From: Planctomycetota bacterium
GTDB lineage: Bacteria > Planctomycetota > UBA1135 > GCA-002686595
Reading direction: 5' to 3'
NCBI GenBank assembly: GCA_022446815.1
Contig: JAKVCD010000019.1
Span: forward strand, 23,011-87,010
DNA: 64,000 nt
The notes below the pieces were generated by a model. The model was not told where the DNA came from, made no database searches, and saw only the letters and a program-made list of their open reading frames with translations. Numbering within the stretch: position 1 is the first letter of the stretch; every line of letters begins with the position of its first letter. Below, one piece after another: positions 24,610-33,394 of this stretch. The position numbers and the translations under genes were made by a program.

Positions 24610-25865
24610 ACACCAGCGAGCTCTTCGCACATCTCGTCGACGTCCACGAGCTTCGGCCGCTCGGACTCAGGGATGACGCCGAAGCAGTCTGTAGCGTCCA
24701 TCCAGCGCAAGGCACCGATGAGTCCGTCTGGATCACTACGACGTGCGATCACACCCACCGCGCCGTCTCGCCTGACCAGCTCGGGGAGCCCTCCGGCGTC
24801 CGAGACCAACACAGGCAGACCGACCGCAGAGGCCTCTCGAACGCTCAAGCCGAAGCCCTCCTCCCAGAGCGCGGGCGCAGCGACCGCGTCTAGAGAGGCG
24901 AGGACCTCAGGCAGTTGCTCCGGGGAGTAAGGGCCGCAGAGCTCGACAACAGGGCTCTCCGCCGCGAGGGTCTCAAGCGCCTCTACATATGAGGAGTCAC
25001 CGTGGAACGGCAAGCGAGGCCCATGAACTCTCAGGCGGAGCCCTGGCAGCTCGCTCTCGACCACAGCTCGGGCCAGCTCGAGCACACCCTTCGTCGGTTG
25101 AACCGCCCCGAGCACTCCGATGACGCGCTCCCCTCGCCTAGGCGCTGCGTCCCGTAACCGCTCCACCTCCTCAGCCAAGCCGCTGCACTCCACCCCGAGT
25201 GAGAACGCTCTGAGGCGCTCAGCTGGGACGCCGGCCGCTTCGAGGGTCTGCATCGCGGGCGCTGAGGGCGCGAGCAATACGCTCGCAGCCTTGAAGGCCT
25301 CTGCGGCGCAACGCGAGAGCGCCGAGACCTGCTCAGAGGCGTCTTCGCCCTCAGCAAAGAGATGCGGCCAAGTCGCTCGCAGGCACGGCGCGCAGCGCTC
25401 AGGACTCGGACCGCTGCAGACCTCATCGTCAGCGGTCCAGAGCTGACCTCTAGGGCAGATCGTCCAGTAGTCGTGCAGCGTGAGCACGATCGGCGCGCAC
25501 GGTGCGAGGGTCGTCATGAGCCCGTGACCCCATCCGGTGAGGTGATGGATGTGCAAGAGGTCCACCTTGACCTCCTCTGCCCATTGCAGCGCAGCCGCCT
25601 CCATCTGCTCGTTCTTCCCAAGGTCTACGAGCGTTTCATGATCCTGATACCGATAAGCCACTCTGCGCACGCTCACAGCTCCGTCTCGCCCGTCATGCGT
25701 CTCGAAGGCTGCGCGCTCTGGGTCAGCGTCCATACAGAGGACCTCGACACGGACGCCGCGCGTGGCGAGCCAGCTCGCCAGCTGCCGAGCGTGAGTCTCT
25801 ACCCCCCCCACCTCTGGCCACCAGCGCGCAGTGACGAGTCCGATGGAATCGATGGCGGCGCTCAA
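24537..25865 (-). CDS. Glycosyltransferase, GT4 family, with Cys cluster
   Basis: A 442-residue GT-B enzyme. It begins IGLVTARWWPEVGGVETHARQLA, the acceptor-side motif of GT4, and ends with FGLSVREASAVGLPVLVSDAGGLPELV. Between them lies a Cys-rich insert (HDYWTICPRGQLW, VCSGPSPERCAPCLR) near residues 130-165 that resembles the inserts in the genes at 4310 and 25862. The ATG overlaps the stop of the preceding GT4 gene by 4 bases. Together these two form the end of the long minus-strand run. The sugar is not known. Confidence 0.88.
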   Translation of the reverse strand: MSAAIDSIGLVTARWWPEVGGVETHARQLASWLATRGVRVEVLCMDADPERAAFETHDGRDGAVSVRRVAYRYQDHETLVDLGKNEQMEAAALQWAEEVKVDLLHIHHLTGWGHGLMTTLAPCAPIVLTLHDYWTICPRGQLWTADDEVCSGPSPERCAPCLRATWPHLFAEGEDASEQVSALSRCAAEAFKAASVLLAPSAPAMQTLEAAGVPAERLRAFSLGVECSGLAEEVERLRDAAPRRGERVIGVLGAVQPTKGVLELARAVVESELPGLRLRVHGPRLPFHGDSSYVEALETLAAESPVVELCGPYSPEQLPEVLASLDAVAAPALWEEGFGLSVREASAVGLPVLVSDAGGLPELVRRDGAVGVIARRSDPDGLIGALRWMDATDCFGVIPESERPKLVDVDEMCEELAGVYEAVLAAHDSHASSSAAADTSQE

Positions 25866-27313
25866 AGCCCGACAGGCTCCAGCGCTGCGCCTTCCGACGC
25901 TGTGTCAGCTCGGGGCCTCGGACTCAGCACCGCTGGGCGCTCGCCGTACAGCCCCTCGATCACGTCTAGGTGATCGCTGTAGCGCATGATCGGATCGGAC
26001 GCGTACCGGCGCGGCCCCGCTAAGAGCGCGGCGCGCATGGCATCTGCGAGAGCGCGCTCATCCCCAGGCGGAACCAAGCGCCCGTGCGCCCCGTCATCCA
26101 TCACCTCCCGGATGCCGCTAACATCGCTCGCGATGATAGGCACGCCAGCCGCTCGCGCCTGCAAGACGGTCAACGGGGCGTTCTCCATCCAGATCGAAGG
26201 GACCACGAGCGCGTCTGTCTCGGCCATCACCCGGGGCGCCTCCAGCGGGGGGAAGCAGCCCGCGTCGATAACGCGACTCGAGCCGCGCACCAGCTCGAAG
26301 GCGTGACCTGCGTAGTGCTTATGACGACCGAGCGCGCCGTGCCCGTAGCAGCGCAAGCTCCAAGGCGAGACCGACTCGGGCAGGCGCGCCTCCATCAAGC
26401 GGACAGCCCCAAGCAAGGTCTCTAAGCCCTTGTGGGGCATGAATTGACCAAAGAAGGAGAAGCGGAAGAGTCCCTGAGCCTCCGGGACCGGCGGCACCTC
26501 AAAGGCGTCCTCACGGATCCCATAAGGCAGCGTGAGCGAGCCTTCGAGGGCGAGGCCATGAGCGTGAAACTCTGCCTCCAGCGCTCGCGTGGGAAAGACC
26601 CAACGGTCGACGAAGCCGACCGCCGCGGTGATCTCGGCGCGCCGCCGCTCTATGTCCTTGGTCACAACGATCTTCCCTAACCCGCCCGCCATCGCAGCAG
26701 CGCGCACGGCCGCGCGCCGCAGGACGAGCTCTGCAGCGGAGGCGTCATATCGCGACGGCTCTCGCACGCACCGCGCGCACTCGCTCGCGGACGTCGGCCC
26801 TGCGCATGCGCTGAGCTCTGCGTCAAAGAACTGCCCCTTATGACAGAGGAGCCCTAGATCTGTGACGGTCGCAACGACGAGCGCACCGAACTCTCTCGCG
26901 AGGCGGAGCATGCCGACAGAGAGGCCCCAGAGCATATGGTTGAAGTGGACAACATCAGGACGGAACTCTCGGAGGACCTCCGCGAAGGCCGCATCAACAC
27001 CAGCGTTTAGATAGCTATCGTCAAAGCTCTTCTGAGGGTCTCCGCAGTTCACGAGCTCGAAGAGATCGAGGCCCAAGCGCGCGCTACGCTTCAGCGTGTA
27101 GCGCGCAGCGTTCGGGTCTCGAACTGGAAGGAAGACCGCGACCTCGCGGCCACGCTCCTGCAGGCCGCAGGCGAGCTGATGGGTGTAGAACTCGGTCCCC
27201 CACTGCCCCTCTGGCGGGAACCCGTTCGAGACCAGCAAGACCCGCGGGGGGCCGCCGTCCTTCAACTCATTCAAGCGTTCACCTCTCTTCTCCTCACCCA
27301 GAGGATGCCCCAA
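25862..27313 (-). CDS. Glycosyltransferase, GT4 family, with Cys cluster
   Basis: A 483-residue GT-B enzyme. It starts (after about 20 residues) with RVLLVSNGFPPEGQWGTEFY and has the donor motif VPSIWMENAPLTVLQARAAGVPIIASDVSG. The Cys-rich insert is LLCHKGQFFDAELSACAG, SASECARCVREPS. The C-terminal 40 residues are less conserved. It lies 18 bases after a sulfatase-like gene and overlaps the next GT4 by 4 bases. The donor half is close to the GT4-coiled-coil protein (same SIWMENAP/SKWPENAP pattern), which may indicate common ancestry. Confidence 0.88.
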   Translation of the reverse strand: MGHPLGEEKRGERLNELKDGGPPRVLLVSNGFPPEGQWGTEFYTHQLACGLQERGREVAVFLPVRDPNAARYTLKRSARLGLDLFELVNCGDPQKSFDDSYLNAGVDAAFAEVLREFRPDVVHFNHMLWGLSVGMLRLAREFGALVVATVTDLGLLCHKGQFFDAELSACAGPTSASECARCVREPSRYDASAAELVLRRAAVRAAAMAGGLGKIVVTKDIERRRAEITAAVGFVDRWVFPTRALEAEFHAHGLALEGSLTLPYGIREDAFEVPPVPEAQGLFRFSFFGQFMPHKGLETLLGAVRLMEARLPESVSPWSLRCYGHGALGRHKHYAGHAFELVRGSSRVIDAGCFPPLEAPRVMAETDALVVPSIWMENAPLTVLQARAAGVPIIASDVSGIREVMDDGAHGRLVPPGDERALADAMRAALLAGPRRYASDPIMRYSDHLDVIEGLYGERPAVLSPRPRADTASEGAALEPVGL

Positions 27314-27331
27314 GAGCCACTCCGCGCCAAA

Positions 27332-28897
27332 TCAGAATGCGCCAGCGCGCTCAAAGGACTCCCCATCGAGGGGAGCGATGAGGCCGCGGCGCTCGAGCTC
27401 GGCGCGCTCCTCCTCAGCTACTGACCGCTCTGCCCAGGGCGCATCTTGCACGTGATATCGAGCGCGCTCGATCCACTCGAACCACTCCTCTCCGCTAGCT
27501 CTCAGGCGCGCCTCGATCGCTGGCTCTGCGAGGCTCCGGGTGAGGTTACCCGGATCTGGCTGAGCCTCACGATCTCGCAGGTGGCGAGCGCGCGCATCGC
27601 GAGAGGGGTTCTGTTGGCCGAACCAAGAGCGAACCATAGAGGCCGGGCCGCGGCCTGCTGGCTCGAAGAGCTGATAGGAGTAGCGCTCATCTCTGACACC
27701 AAAGCCGCCATGCACCCCAAAGCGAGAGTAAGCGTACTCGCGCGCCGACTCGGACTCCCCCTTGATGACGGGGAGCATGCTCACCCCGTGCATACCCGCT
27801 GGCGGCTGCACCTCAGAGAGCTCGAGCAGCGTAGGCGCGACGTCTATGAGGCTCATCAGTCCATCGATCTCCCGACCACGGACGAGCTCAGCGCTCGTGG
27901 CTGGACGCAGGAGCACTGGGACGTGGAGGTCCACATCGGCGAGGCTCCCGTGGTCGATGATCAGTCCCGCCTCACCGAGGCCGAGGCCGTAACTGCCCAC
28001 GACGCAGACCGTGGTCTCTTCCCAGCGGCCCATAGCCTCCAAGCGCGCGAAGAGCTTGTGCAGCTCTGTGTCGAGCTTGAGCAGGGCGCCGTCGTAGCGC
28101 GCCTCATACTCGCCATAGCTCAAGAGCGCGCCTGGCCAGCGGCTGCGGGGCACGGCGAAGAAGGCCCGGTCTGATGATGAGGGCGCAGGGACCTCCCCTT
28201 TTTGAGGGTCTGGCCTGAAGAAGTTGTCGTACTCCGTATCCGGGAAGGACCAAGTCCGCTCCAGATCTCCCGCCGTGAGGTATGCGAACCAGTCCTGATC
28301 TTGCGGGAGCTGCTCGAGCCAGCCTTCAAGGCGGGCGCGCACCGCAGCCATGCCAAAGTCGCGGAGGACAGGTGAGCCGTCTGAGTTGAGCCCGACGGAG
28401 ACCGCGCCGCCCTCTCGGAAACCTCGAAACAGCTCGAAGCCTGATCGGAAGCCATAGACCGGGGAGAGCCAAGCGTGGTCCATGAAGGCTGCGGTTCGAT
28501 ACCCCTCAGCCAAGAACTCCCGAGCGAGACGAGGCACTGCTTCTGGGATGAACCAGTCGGTCATCAGCGAGAGCGGCTCACCGCTCGGAAGCGGCGGTCG
28601 ACGCGCTAGGGAGGGGTCCGATCCTGTGAGGATTCCAGCGTGTGAAGGGATCGTGTCCGGCGCGGCGCTGAAGGCGTTCTTGAACCAGAGGCCTTCGGAG
28701 ACGAGCCCGTCTAGGTACGGGGTCGTCGCGCGAGGGTAGCCATAGACCCCGACATGATCAGCGCGAAGCTCGTCTACGACGATGAGCAGCACGCCTCTGC
28801 CGCCGCGGCCGCGGTCAGGCTCGCGCGCGCACGCCGCCAGCATGAGCCCCAAGGTGAGGCACAGGCTGAGCTTCAGGAGGATCGCTTGGCCCCGCAT
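27332..28897 (-). CDS. Sulfatase-like lipoprotein (alkaline phosphatase superfamily)
   Basis: A 521-residue protein. The signal peptide ends in the lipobox LAAC (Cys23), so it is probably a membrane-anchored lipoprotein. The metal-site strand VLLIVVDELRADHVGVYGY and the nucleophile region DTIPSHAGILTG match the sulfatase/phosphatase superfamily. The nucleophile motif is T-x-P-S-H rather than C-x-P-x-R, so formylglycine cannot form in the usual way and the enzyme may be a phosphatase, phosphotransferase or similar. It follows BatE by 18 bases and precedes a GT4 by 18 bases. The actual substrate is unknown. Confidence 0.82.
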   Translation of the reverse strand: MRGQAILLKLSLCLTLGLMLAACAREPDRGRGGRGVLLIVVDELRADHVGVYGYPRATTPYLDGLVSEGLWFKNAFSAAPDTIPSHAGILTGSDPSLARRPPLPSGEPLSLMTDWFIPEAVPRLAREFLAEGYRTAAFMDHAWLSPVYGFRSGFELFRGFREGGAVSVGLNSDGSPVLRDFGMAAVRARLEGWLEQLPQDQDWFAYLTAGDLERTWSFPDTEYDNFFRPDPQKGEVPAPSSSDRAFFAVPRSRWPGALLSYGEYEARYDGALLKLDTELHKLFARLEAMGRWEETTVCVVGSYGLGLGEAGLIIDHGSLADVDLHVPVLLRPATSAELVRGREIDGLMSLIDVAPTLLELSEVQPPAGMHGVSMLPVIKGESESAREYAYSRFGVHGGFGVRDERYSYQLFEPAGRGPASMVRSWFGQQNPSRDARARHLRDREAQPDPGNLTRSLAEPAIEARLRASGEEWFEWIERARYHVQDAPWAERSVAEEERAELERRGLIAPLDGESFERAGAF

Positions 28898-28915
28898 ACA
28901 GGGTCCAGCATGGCC

Positions 28916-29689
28916 TCACTCGTCCCCGCTCTCAAGCGGCGGCCTCGGGAGCTTGAGGAGCGCGTCCTCTGGCGCCCATCCCTTGACCCCATCGGTGGTC
29001 TCAATCCCGACCCAGCCGCTGAGACGGTCGACCTCTCGCCTCCGCGAGCCAGCCTCGGCGCGCTCGATGACCTTCGAGCCGCGCTTAGGCTCGCTCCGGA
29101 CAGCTACCCCCTTCTCTGAGACGACGTAGAGCTCCGCAGCGTCGTCAGTCTGGGTGTGCCAAAGGAGCGGGAGCGCAGAGATGACGGCGCAGAGCGCGCC
29201 CAGCCACGCCCCAGATCGAGCAGACCGACCTCCGCGCAGCGCCTCGAGGAGGAGCGTGACCAAGAGCAGCAAAGATCCACTCAAGGCGAGCCAGCGCGCC
29301 TCGGGCTCTGTCCATGCCGTGAGGAGCCTGCGCATGGTCGACCCGAGGTCGCCCCTGTCAGCGGGCTCCATACCCGCCTCCCTGCGCGCGAACTCGAGGT
29401 TCGTCCAGAGGTCGCTGTCCCGCGGCATCTCGCGCAGGGCCTCGGTGTAGTAAGCGACGGCGCGGTGCCAGCTGCCTGATCGCCCAGCTGCGTTCCCTGC
29501 GTTATAGAGGAGGCGGCCTCGCTCTCCCGTGTTGAGCTCAGCAGCGCCCAAGAGCTCACCCCAGCGCTCGAGCGCGAGCTCATACTCTCCAGCTCGGTAG
29601 GCCTCGACTGCGCCCTCATCGCTAGGCGCAGCTGCTTGGGCTGACACACATGGCGTCAGCGCGAGCGTGAGGATCGCTGCGAGGATCAC
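28916..29689 (-). CDS. BatE-like protein: TPR, two membrane spans, SH3-like domain
   Basis: A 257-residue protein. An N-terminal signal peptide (ILAAILTLALTPCVSAQA) is followed by TPR-like repeats (YRAGEYELALERWGELL, LLYNAGNAAGRSGSWHRAVAYYTEALREM), then hydrophobic segments near residues 125-175, and a bacterial SH3-like domain at the end (GVAVRSEPKRGSKVIERAEAGSRR, SGWVGIETTDGVKGWAPEDAL). This is the architecture of BatE. The start is GTG overlapping the stop of batD (GTGA). It probably sits in the cell envelope and binds peptide or peptidoglycan partners. Confidence 0.82.
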   Translation of the reverse strand: MILAAILTLALTPCVSAQAAAPSDEGAVEAYRAGEYELALERWGELLGAAELNTGERGRLLYNAGNAAGRSGSWHRAVAYYTEALREMPRDSDLWTNLEFARREAGMEPADRGDLGSTMRRLLTAWTEPEARWLALSGSLLLLVTLLLEALRGGRSARSGAWLGALCAVISALPLLWHTQTDDAAELYVVSEKGVAVRSEPKRGSKVIERAEAGSRRREVDRLSGWVGIETTDGVKGWAPEDALLKLPRPPLESGDE

Positions 29690-31416
29690 AGCCCACCTCC
29701 TGCCGCCTTATCGGCGACATCCATGATCCGAGCGCGGTCTAAGGCTACCCCCTCACGGGACCAGACCGCCTCATCGAGCTCTTCTAGGAGCGCAGCGAGT
29801 GCGCTCACAGCCTCTTCGCTCACCTCATCGCGAGCCTCTGCAAAGAGAGTCACGTCGCGCCCTTCCCAAGCTGTCGAGGCCTCGTCCGTACGGTCACCGA
29901 GGAAGGCCCGGAGCGCCTCTGCCTGCGCGCGGGCATCACCTGCTTGGCCGAGCCTGCGCTTTAAGCTCCGACGCGCGCCGCGCCTGCGCCTCGCCTTCGC
30001 GCTGGCAGGATCACCCCGCCTACGCACGCTGCGCCGCAGCGCGACCCAACCAGCGATCGTCGCCAACGGGAGCCCGAGGAGCATGAGGTCGCGCGGTGCA
30101 CCAGCTCCATCGCTTCCCACAGACGCGGTCTTGATGTCGCGAAGGTCTAGCCCGATGACCTCCCCTGCGCCCTCTAGCTCCAGCCCCACGAGCCCCTCAG
30201 GGACCCGAACTCGGATCGGGATAGGATTCGTCTCGACCTCTGTGTACTCCCCTTTCGAAGGGTCAAAGATGTTCAAGCGCACAGGAGGCAGCTCGCTCAC
30301 ATCGGCGTTCTTCGGCGCTAAATCGTAGACCACGACACGGCGATCTCCGCTGAAGCGGTCCGTCGCGCCGTATGTTCTGAAACCGGCGAAGGCATCCTCA
30401 CGCCCGAGGTCCGGCGCCTCGAAGAACTCCAAGTTGCCAGTACCAGTCCACTCGATAGAGAGCTTGAGCGACTCACCGAGGTCTAGGCTGCGGCGGTCCA
30501 CTGAAGAGCGCGCGCTGAAGCGACCGACTCCCCCGGAGAAATCGAAGGGCCGCCCCTCCTCTGGGAGGGCCACGATCTCCATCTCCAGAGCAGGCCAGGC
30601 GACGTAGTAGATCTCTCGGCGGCTCTCAAAGAAGCCGCGATCGACGCGCCCGAACTCGAAGTGACTCGCTGGAAACGAGAGGCTCCCTGTACGCGTCGAG
30701 ACGTATGTGCGCTTGAGCTCGAAGAGGCGGAGGTCGCGCTCCTCGATCGTCTTTCGTCCCAGCTCACGCACACGGACAACGCCGCTGTCATTTAAGGAGA
30801 TGTCGAGCTGACGCTGGCCCGCGCTCGGCTTGGTCTCTACCTCAAGGGTCCCAGGCAGGCGGCCCCACCAGGGCAGGATCAGGTTGGCGTGATTGAAGCG
30901 AGTCATCGCCCAGTCCCAGCCGAAGCGCAAGGTGACCTCAAAGGGCTCCCCCTCATAGACCTTCGTCGGCGCGTCGATCCACTCGAGGTATCCGAGGTTC
31001 TGACCTTGGAAGTCCTCCACGACTCGCAAGCTCATCCCCTGCGTCTGAACCTCCTGCCCATCGACCTCCAGCGTGAGCGGCGGGATCTCGAAGGAACCTT
31101 CGCGCTCAGGCCGCCAGTGTAATGTCCAAGACAGGGTCTCTGAGCGCACCCTGCGCCCGCGCGTGATGGACTCGAACACAGACCGCTTGGGGCCCGTCGC
31201 ACCGACGAAGTCGAGCCCATCGACGGGCGCGACCTCTCTCAAGAGCGCCTGCGTCGTCCCCTCCACTGTGACTTGAGCGACAGCTTGAGAGCCGAGCTTC
31301 ACAAGTCCGGTTTGCAGCTGAGCGCTCACAACAGGCTCGCCCTTCTGGGCCTGCACCTCAGGAGAGCTCGCCAACGCGATGATCGCGACGAGGGCTATGT
31401 AGAGATTCTTCATCAC
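29686..31416 (-). CDS. BatD-like protein (oxygen tolerance family)
   Basis: A 576-residue protein with a signal peptide (LYIALVAIIALASSPEVQA), beta-rich domains and one transmembrane helix near residues 445-465 (LMLLGLPLATIAGWVAL), then a basic cytoplasmic tail (RSVRRRGDPASAKARRRRGA). Segments such as PPLTLEVDGQEVQTQGMSL and DAPTKVYEGEPFEVTLRFGW are typical of BatD. BatD is encoded with BatA, BatB, BatC and BatE in bacteria; its molecular role is not established, though the operon has been linked to stress and aerotolerance. It overlaps batC and batE by 4 bases each. Confidence 0.85.
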   Translation of the reverse strand: MMKNLYIALVAIIALASSPEVQAQKGEPVVSAQLQTGLVKLGSQAVAQVTVEGTTQALLREVAPVDGLDFVGATGPKRSVFESITRGRRVRSETLSWTLHWRPEREGSFEIPPLTLEVDGQEVQTQGMSLRVVEDFQGQNLGYLEWIDAPTKVYEGEPFEVTLRFGWDWAMTRFNHANLILPWWGRLPGTLEVETKPSAGQRQLDISLNDSGVVRVRELGRKTIEERDLRLFELKRTYVSTRTGSLSFPASHFEFGRVDRGFFESRREIYYVAWPALEMEIVALPEEGRPFDFSGGVGRFSARSSVDRRSLDLGESLKLSIEWTGTGNLEFFEAPDLGREDAFAGFRTYGATDRFSGDRRVVVYDLAPKNADVSELPPVRLNIFDPSKGEYTEVETNPIPIRVRVPEGLVGLELEGAGEVIGLDLRDIKTASVGSDGAGAPRDLMLLGLPLATIAGWVALRRSVRRRGDPASAKARRRRGARRSLKRRLGQAGDARAQAEALRAFLGDRTDEASTAWEGRDVTLFAEARDEVSEEAVSALAALLEELDEAVWSREGVALDRARIMDVADKAAGGGL

Positions 31417-32384
31417 CAGTCTCGGTCCACATTCTGACGTCCGATGCGCTGGAGAGCCTCCTGCACCTTCTCGCCTTCTTCCTCTATCTCTCGTAGAGCC
31501 TCTAGGAGTCGCTGCATCTCCTCTTGAGTGAGGTGCACTTCTTCGGGCTCGACCTCCGGCTCCTCCTCCTCTGCCTGCTGCTCTTCTGGCTCCTGCTCCT
31601 CCCCTTCAGGCTCCTGCGGCTCGCGCTCACCCTCTGCGTCCTCAGGGGTCTCTTCGCCCTCTTGCTGGTCGTCTTCAGAGGACTCATCGCCCTCTTCATC
31701 GCTCTCTTGGGGGTCCTCTCCCTCTCGCTGTTCTTCCTGATCCTGCTGCTCTTCCTCCTCACGCTGGCGCTCGATCTCATCAAGCTCTCGCAGGCGTCGC
31801 TGCACCAGCTCTGCGTTAGCGCGTGTGTCTACGTCCCTCCAGTCCAGCATCAACCGCTCCGCGAACCACTCCCGTGCCTTGAGGTAGCGCTTGCGCGCCT
31901 CCTCGAGCGGGTCCGGAGCCTCCTCGGCGTCAGCAGGCGCAGGGGACGGGCCAGCTTGCGTTCCGTTGATCTCAGGGATCAAGGCTCGGAAGCGCTCCCC
32001 CTCACCCAAGAAGAGAACGCCAAGATCGTAGGTCGCGTCCTGCCGGAGCTTACCGGGGCCCGCTTGAGCGCGCGCGACCTCAAACGCCTCCACAGCATCT
32101 TCAAGTTCGCCCGCCTGCATCTCCATCACAGCGCGCGCGTGGATCTGGAGCGCTCGGTCTTCAAAGCTCGCGACCGCGCCGCCCTGCAAACGTTCAAGCC
32201 AGCTCATCGGCTCAAGAGAGGCCACCGCCTCCTCGTGTGCGTCTAGACGCGCTCGCGCGGCTTCAAACTCCTCCGCCTCACAGAGCGAAGAGACCTCACG
32301 TACGACCTCAAGCAGCGCCGCCCGTGAATCTGCGCGCTCTCCCTCAAGGGAAAGCAAGAGCGAGGCAAAGAGGAGAGAGATCAT
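31413..32384 (-). CDS. BatC-like TPR protein with acidic Glu/Gln-rich tail
   Basis: A 323-residue protein. A short signal-like start is followed by TPR-like helices (about residues 30-200), including AVMEMQAGELEDAVEAFEVARAQ and YLKAREWFAERLMLDW. Residues about 200-290 are extremely acidic, built of runs of E with Q, D, P and S, and end in a helical segment (EMQRLLEALREIEEEGEKVQEAL). The tail is unusual in length and is probably disordered. It lies between batB and batD with 4-base overlaps. Function is inferred from position in the bat cluster. Confidence 0.78.
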   Translation of the reverse strand: MISLLFASLLLSLEGERADSRAALLEVVREVSSLCEAEEFEAARARLDAHEEAVASLEPMSWLERLQGGAVASFEDRALQIHARAVMEMQAGELEDAVEAFEVARAQAGPGKLRQDATYDLGVLFLGEGERFRALIPEINGTQAGPSPAPADAEEAPDPLEEARKRYLKAREWFAERLMLDWRDVDTRANAELVQRRLRELDEIERQREEEEQQDQEEQREGEDPQESDEEGDESSEDDQQEGEETPEDAEGEREPQEPEGEEQEPEEQQAEEEEPEVEPEEVHLTQEEMQRLLEALREIEEEGEKVQEALQRIGRQNVDRDW

Positions 32385-33394
32385 CGCTCCCCTCCGGACG
32401 CCTTGCGACGCTCACGCATTCCGAAGCCCGTAACCATGCACGCGAGAGCGATCACGAGGGGCCATTGGTAGCGATCGTGCGGAACCCGCACCTTGCCCGC
32501 CCAGAGGTCACGCGCGTCCAACTTCGAGATGCGCTTCTCATAGAGCTCTTCGAGAGGGAAAGGTGAGGTCTCGGCTGAGAGATACTCGCCGCCGGTGGCC
32601 TCAGCGATCGCTCGCAGCGTCTCGTCATTGAGGGCCGAGACGACCTCTTCTCCGGTCTCGTCACGAACGAAGCCACCCCCCAGCGGGATCTTGCCGCCGT
32701 CTCGGGTCCCCATCCCGACCACGTAGACACGGATACCTCGCTCTGCGGCCAGCTTCGCAGCTTCGAGCCCGCCGCCCTCAAGGTCCTCACCATCCGTCAA
32801 GAGGCAGATGGCCTCGTGCGAGCCAGTCCTCCCGTCGAAGAGCTCGAGCGCACGGTCGAGCGCGCCACCCACGTGGGTGCCGCCACGCAGGTTGTCCTTG
32901 GGTGAGAGCGTCTCGACAAAGTGCGTCAAGGTCTGCCGATCATGAGTCAAGGGTGCGACTAAGCGCGCGTCACCGCTGAAGGCGATGACGCCGACGCGAT
33001 CTCCATCGAGGAGCTCGAGCAGCCCACGCATCTCGCGCTGCGCGCGTGAGAGCCGATCAGGCTTGAGGTCCTTCACCCACATGGATCGTGAGGTATCCAA
33101 GCAGAGCACGAGGTCCACCCCTTTGCGCTGCACCTCGCGCAGCGTGTAGCCGCGCACAGGACCGAGCAGCGCGAGCCCCATGCCTAAGGCACCGATCGTC
33201 GCTAGGACCACCCTCAGTCGCGCGCGACCGAGAGAGAAGTCAGGGAGGAAGCGACGCAGGTGGCGCTCGCTCACGAGGCGCGCGCGCGCGCGAGTCCGCC
33301 AAACCAGTGAGCTGACCCCGAGCACGCCGAGGACCGCTGCGAAGATGAGCAGCGGCGTAGCCCAGGGCCGCAGGAGCTCGAAGCCAGCGCTCAC
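32381..33394 (-). CDS. BatB-like von Willebrand factor A protein
   Basis: A 337-residue membrane protein. Two N-terminal hydrophobic stretches (near residues 8-30 and 50-80) flank a short basic loop. The VWA domain has the MIDAS motif DTSRS in VDLVLCLDTSRSMWVKDL and LLTDGEDLEGGGLEAAKLA, with VVGMGTRDGG later. A last transmembrane helix near the C-terminus (WPLVIALACMVTGFGM) closes the protein. The GTG at 33394 overlaps the batA stop (GTGA) and is preferred over a start at 33457 that would lie inside batA. BatB and BatA are thought to form a complex in the membrane. Confidence 0.87.
   Translation of the reverse strand: MSAGFELLRPWATPLLIFAAVLGVLGVSSLVWRTRARARLVSERHLRRFLPDFSLGRARLRVVLATIGALGMGLALLGPVRGYTLREVQRKGVDLVLCLDTSRSMWVKDLKPDRLSRAQREMRGLLELLDGDRVGVIAFSGDARLVAPLTHDRQTLTHFVETLSPKDNLRGGTHVGGALDRALELFDGRTGSHEAICLLTDGEDLEGGGLEAAKLAAERGIRVYVVGMGTRDGGKIPLGGGFVRDETGEEVVSALNDETLRAIAEATGGEYLSAETSPFPLEELYEKRISKLDARDLWAGKVRVPHDRYQWPLVIALACMVTGFGMRERRKASGGER

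Noticed and set aside
31524..32246. A 240-codon plus-strand frame rich in Leu, looking like a membrane protein
   Set aside because: It is antisense to the acidic batC tail; the Leu-rich reading comes from the complement of repeated GAG and CAG codons. The batC frame fits its neighbours and overlaps.
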